From positions 558,001 to 622,000 of the forward strand of contig SNVD02013559.1 of assembly GCA_013180625.2 (NCBI GenBank): a stretch of DNA of 64,000 nt, given 5' to 3'. This document shows, in pieces, positions 57,200 through 64,000 of this stretch. Source of the stretch: Boswellia sacra. Taxonomy: Eukaryota > Streptophyta > Magnoliopsida > Sapindales > Burseraceae. How positions within the stretch are numbered: position 1 is the first letter of the stretch; the number at the start of each line of letters is the position of its first letter. Under the pieces are notes generated by a model. That model saw only the letters and a program-made list of their open reading frames with translations. It did not search any database and was not told the origin of the DNA. A program made the translations under genes and the position numbers.

Positions 57200-58508
57200 T
57201 TATGAACTGGGCTTTCATCCTGCCAGAGCGCTTGCGACCATGACACTTTGCCAAAGCCTTTTTTGAGACTTAACAGAACACAAACGAGCCATGAGCACAT
57301 CTGAAGAATGGAGTCGCCACCCAATTATAAAATTAGGAATGAATGGGGGCAATCTAATCCCTCTCTTTGTGACCTAAACCACCCTCATCCCTTTAGAGAT
57401 GGGTTCGAAAAGTTAGATATGAGTCATTTGACCCGCGTGGATATGAATCCGGCCTATACTAGGGAAATACCAAATAAAAATAGCTTGTGTTGTTACTTAG
57501 TCCGCTTAAGTGGTTCATTTTATGCACATGTTTTCAGTTTTATATTTGTTAGACATATGAGGTGATTATTCAATCGAAATGGTTGTATATTCATATAAAG
57601 AAAAAGGGAGGAGAATAGATCACATTTCCTTTCATACATGAGGGAATGGCAAGAGGATTACATCATTTGTTCTTCAACAATAAAATAACAAAATATTCTA
57701 TACATTCATATATTTGAACATTCATTCCAATTAATAGTCCCTCACCATCAATGTGAGTCCGCTATCACTTCATGGCATCACACAATTACACTTCTTAATA
57801 TATAAGCATTCGTATATTCATAAACAAACAAATTATAAATCAAACAAAGCCATAATCTAATATCATGGCATTCTAGCCTAGATTTTGATAAGTTTGATCA
57901 TGGCAATTCTAGCTATAGCTATTCTAGCGTTATTTATGTCAACGGCAATTCTAGCCTGAACATGATTCTCATGGCATATTCTTGCCTAATTCAAACAAGT
58001 AATTCAGGGGCAAAATAGTAATTCTTACCTATTTTCCTATTTTCTAGCATTCATCAAAGCAAATATAAGTCTTCCCAGCATGATTTTAACCATGTGCTCT
58101 TAAGCGTGATTTTAATAATGTACTCCTAAGTATGTTTCTAAGCATTCGTAAAGAAAGCAAACTCCTAAGCATGATTTTAATAAATGAAGGATTGCAGACT
58201 TACCTCGACACGTTTATCCATCTCGTAAAACAAATAGCGGTTAGAACAAGTTATAATAACCCTAGCATGCTCCTAGGCATAAAACTAAACCCTAAACATG
58301 CCTCTTCTAAGCAAGAAAAATAAAAGAGAAAATGGGAGGGAGGAGAGAATTCTGCTCTCAAGACGTACCCTTTCTGGGTTTAGAGTAATAGAAAGCCGAA
58401 AATCTTTATACTGGAAAAGACTTCTCGAATTCTCAAGCGTGTCTTCAAAAGAGAGAAGAGATGATTGTATTCGACAATCCATGTGTCTTGAAAAGTGAGA
58501 AAAGGGGG

Positions 58509-58517
58509 TTTATATAG
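58509..58517 (-). promoter_or_regulatory. TATA box of the Tat 5' LTR
   Basis: The minus strand reads CTATATAAACCCCC; the same box is at 28382-28390 in the other LTR. It would drive minus-strand transcription into gag. Confidence 0.6.
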
Positions 58518-60109
58518 GAGAGGGGTAAAGCTAAAAAAAGGAAGAAACAATACAAAAAAGGAACATTCATAATACAAATTTCTGAAAATACATGACTAAC
58601 AATTAGGCGTCTATTGGCAAACGGCCAGGTGTCTGTCACACAATCGGCCAGTGGTTGGCTGATGATCGAGCGGTTGTTTGACAGACGACTGACTATTGGT
58701 CCACAACCGGGCAGCTAATTGCCCTTAACCCCCTGTTTTGATGCTTTGCATCGCAATCCTTTCTAACCTTTGCTTGTTTGATCGCACATAACTTTTCAAA
58801 TTCAACTCCAATTTGCAATGTAAATATCAATGAAAACTAGACATTCGTAGCTTCACAACGGTATATGACACACCACCATATTCTTTTTGAATTAATTTAT
58901 ATGATTTTTAAAAGTCATATGTCAATTTTTGAGACGTTTTATCAATTCCCTCTCACCTTTCCTTCTTGGCCCCCAAGGGCATTTTGGTCATTTTCTTGCT
59001 CAACATTCATCTTCATTCCTCACTACAAGAAAAAACAAAAAATTTGACTGCTAAAAACAGCCAAATAACTAAATATTTGATTATTTTTGTGTGTCAAGCA
59101 TGTCACTGTCAAATATGATATTATTTGACTGTTGGTCAAACGGTAAAATAAGCACAATAACAATTTGACTTACCGTTCTTAGTCAAATATATATGCCAAA
59201 GAAATGCATATCTCAGACATATTTGACTCTTTTTCTAAATAATATTTGACTATAACCGTCTAATAGGTATGGACGTGACGATAAAAAAATTTAAAATTGT
59301 ATACATATTTTTCTAGTTTTAACAGTCAAATATGTTATGTGAAACCATATTTGACTGTCACCTAACCAGTATATATAGGTTTTATAATAATATCATATTT
59401 GACTCTTTTTTTATGACAAGTATGACTGATTAAAAAAAAACAAAAATATAATAGTAATATATATGATATGTGACAATGTCATATATATTATTATTATATT
59501 TTCTTATATTTTATTTAAAATATGCATTTTTATATATTTTCTAGTTTTGAAAAGACAGGAATTTAATTAAATAAAATAATAACCTATAATAAAATATAAA
59601 GCTAAAAAAATATGAATTTCAATTATAAAATCTATTATAAAAATATATTTTCTATAATGACCATCAGGCCAATTAAATGCTAAAAATGATTGAATATATT
59701 CCAACAAATTAAGATATATTCCAACAAGGCATGTATAAATATGAAAAAACAAAAAACATAAAGTTGCTCAAGAGAAATAATAAAGAAACCATATTCTTCA
59801 TGCAAATTCACAATACATGCATTGTAAAGGATCCTATGCATCAAGATAAAAGCATACAAGCTTTATCCTTCAAATTCTATACATTGGAACACAATACTCC
59901 ACAAAACATACCCAGATTATATGCATTCTTATCATTAAATATATAACCAAGATTGTGAAGAATAGTAGTATGTATAAAATATCAAAAAACATATGCGTTC
60001 TTATCAATTATATACCCGCAATTGGTAAATATGCATGAGGCTGCATTCTAGAAAATGGAAGCAAAATGTTCATAAAAGATCTCCACAAAACTGCAATTTA
60101 CAGTGCTCC

Positions 60110-60234
60110 ATGTTGGTAAACAAGTAGACAGTTCTTGATAATACCATCTTGGCTTCATCATTGCCTAGTTTGTCTCTCAACCAACTCCCCACCCTCTTGT
60201 AGTACTTAGCCATGTTTTGAGACTAATTAATCAC
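60110..60234 (-). pseudogene. Captured GDSL esterase/lipase exon fragment
   Basis: The minus strand, after a splice acceptor (TTTTATCAG at about 60243-60235), reads VIN, a stop, then SQNMAKYYKRVGSWLRDKLG and NDEAKMVLSRTVYLF. GDSL esterase/lipases of plants have V-I-N-L-K-x-Q-L-x-x-F-K...L...L-G-x-x-E-A-K-x-L-L-S-x-A-V-Y-L-F at the start of an internal exon, a close match in phase with the intron. The active-site blocks are absent. A host gene fragment carried by the CACTA element, not a functional enzyme. Confidence 0.75.
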
Positions 60235-60244
60235 CTGATAAAAG

Positions 60245-62770
<2,526 letters not shown>

Positions 62771-62779
62771 AAAGGGGAA

Positions 62780-62788
62780 TATATATAG
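62780..62788 (-). promoter_or_regulatory. Possible core promoter in CACTA element 2
   Basis: The minus strand reads CTATATATATTCCCC followed by a long CT-rich leader-like stretch, typical of plant core promoters. It would transcribe leftward through the captured exon. Confidence 0.45.
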
Positions 62789-62983
62789 AGTGGCAAATAT
62801 GTAAATAACATAAATGTTAATAGTGTCAAATATAAACAGAAAACGGGTTGACTTTTGTTTTGGTATCTCATATTTTACGGTTTTATAAAAAACAGTCAAA
62901 TACTTAAAAGCTAGTGTGTCAAATATTTCAAATTTTCTTATAATGCCTTCATCAAGCCTAAAAAATTTAGTGTCTAGATATAG

Positions 62984-63350
62984 CAAAAAGCAAAAGAAAC
63001 ATTTCATTATCCACAGTAGGGGCTAAGTATATAGTTGCTGGGAGTTGCAACACTTAATTACTTTGGATGAAACAAATGTTAAGAGACTATAGTATTAATC
63101 AGGACTCTATAACCTTGTTTTGTGATAACACCAGTGCAATTAATATCCCAAAAAATCCAGTCCAACATTCTATAATTAAGCACATTGGTATAGGGATCAT
63201 TTTATAAGAGACCTTATTGAGTCTAAAACAATCCACATTGAACATATCTTTATAGAAAATCAACTAGCTGACTTGTTTACTAAAGCACTTGATATTTTGA
63301 GATTTGAAAAACTGAGGAAAGCCATTGACATTTGTCAGTTATCTGCATAA
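62984..63350 (+). pseudogene. Copia RNase H, second half (continuation of 27047)
   Basis: Begins exactly where the frame at 27047 stops: S-K-K-Q-K, then NISLSTVGAKYIVAGSCNT, LLWMKQMLRDYSINQDSITL, FCDNTSAINIPKNPVQHSII and NQLADLFTKALDILRFEKLR. A single-base frame slip occurs near 62995; a stop is near 63209. Typical C-terminus of a copia polyprotein. Confidence 0.9.
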
Positions 63351-64000
63351 AACTATGTTTAGTTATGTTATTCATATCTATAGCATCATTAGTCAATTTT
63401 TCAATTTAAGCATGGTTGAGCTACTGTATTTGTTAAAATTTGTTGGTAATTGAATATCAAAAATAGAAAGGGCTACCGGTTATGATGTGTGAAAGCTATC
63501 CATAGAGAGTAACTACAATGTATCTTGAAAATATCTTGAGATCATCCACTTTAATGGAAGAGGGCTACTTCATTTCTTATGTGAAAGCTACTGTTTTTGT
63601 TAAAAATTCATGTTGAGATTAATATTTGTATGCGTGAAAAGCATACTCGTGTTGACCAGTCAACTGGATTAAATGCTAAGATAATGAAAAATTCATTATG
63701 TTTAATGTTTTGTCACTAAGCTTTATTACATACTTAATTTTAAAATGATTAAATGATGACTAGATATTTTAGTTACGTGCAATACACTTGTTTTCAGTTA
63801 TGAGCAGTATCACTATCGTTAAATGCCACATGTCTGACTTAGTTCGATTTTCTAATGTATTGATGTGTCAAAAAGTGAGGCCTATCAACAAGGTTGTTTT
63901 GAGGGGAAATTTGTTAAGTGGCGGTAACAATTTGGTGATATAAAGCTCTTGATTTTATAAGATTTTCAATTACCTTATTTAATGAAGATTTTCAAGATAT
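63351..64000 (+). other. Copia 3' untranslated region and possible start of 3' LTR
   Basis: No gene recognised. A purine tract GAGGGGAAATT (63901-63911) precedes TGTTAAGTGGCGG at 63912, the most likely start of the 3' LTR, which the window cuts after about 90 bases. Confidence 0.4.

Overview
This is eukaryotic, plant-type DNA: AT-rich, with no operons or bacterial signals, and almost entirely transposable elements of families confined to plants (Athila and Tat Ty3/gypsy elements, a SIRE-like copia, a chromovirus, CACTA and hAT transposons) plus an endogenous caulimovirid. The mix suggests a dicot, from heterochromatic, gene-poor DNA. I found no intact host gene. Nearly every coding region is broken by stops or frameshifts, so I annotate relics, element boundaries and nesting order.

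Layout. 1-3390: rearranged endogenous caulimovirid. A plus-strand piece of the pre-RT polyprotein (2-283) abuts a minus-strand movement/coat protein relic (300-2872), a small first ORF and a tRNA-Met-like primer site. 3386-5231: intergenic, with a (TA)n tract and a 41-bp duplication. 5232 to about 18600: a CACTA element (TNP2 relic, then a Ptta/En/Spm second gene) split by a 5.15-kb chromovirus (12308-17461, 5-bp duplication GTTGA). 18914-19443 and 19911-20725: two non-autonomous hAT-type elements, each with a perfect 8-bp target duplication.

From about 21.76 kb to the right edge lies one deep nest. The outermost layer is a SIRE-like copia (+) whose RNase H gene is cut at 27047 and resumes at 62984. 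Inside it is a Tat-lineage element on the minus strand (27048-62978, LTRs about 1.88 kb). The Tat element was itself invaded by an Athila element (+, 39149-52958), by an element now reduced to a solo LTR (55655-57024), and by a 3.9-kb CACTA element (59021-62945) in its 5' LTR. Each boundary is supported by terminal motifs and target duplications; the CACTA insertion also by an uninterrupted paralogous site in the other Tat LTR.

Most interesting biologically: (i) between integrase and 3' LTR the Tat element carries an intron-bearing gene in the opposite direction to gag-pol, encoding a plant mobile domain (PMD) protein, plus a possible second antisense coding remnant and tandem-repeat arrays; (ii) the 3.9-kb CACTA holds a captured GDSL esterase/lipase exon; (iii) the Athila element carries a 1,497-bp tandem duplication of its RT/RNase H-integrase region; (iv) the caulimovirid has an inversion breakpoint.
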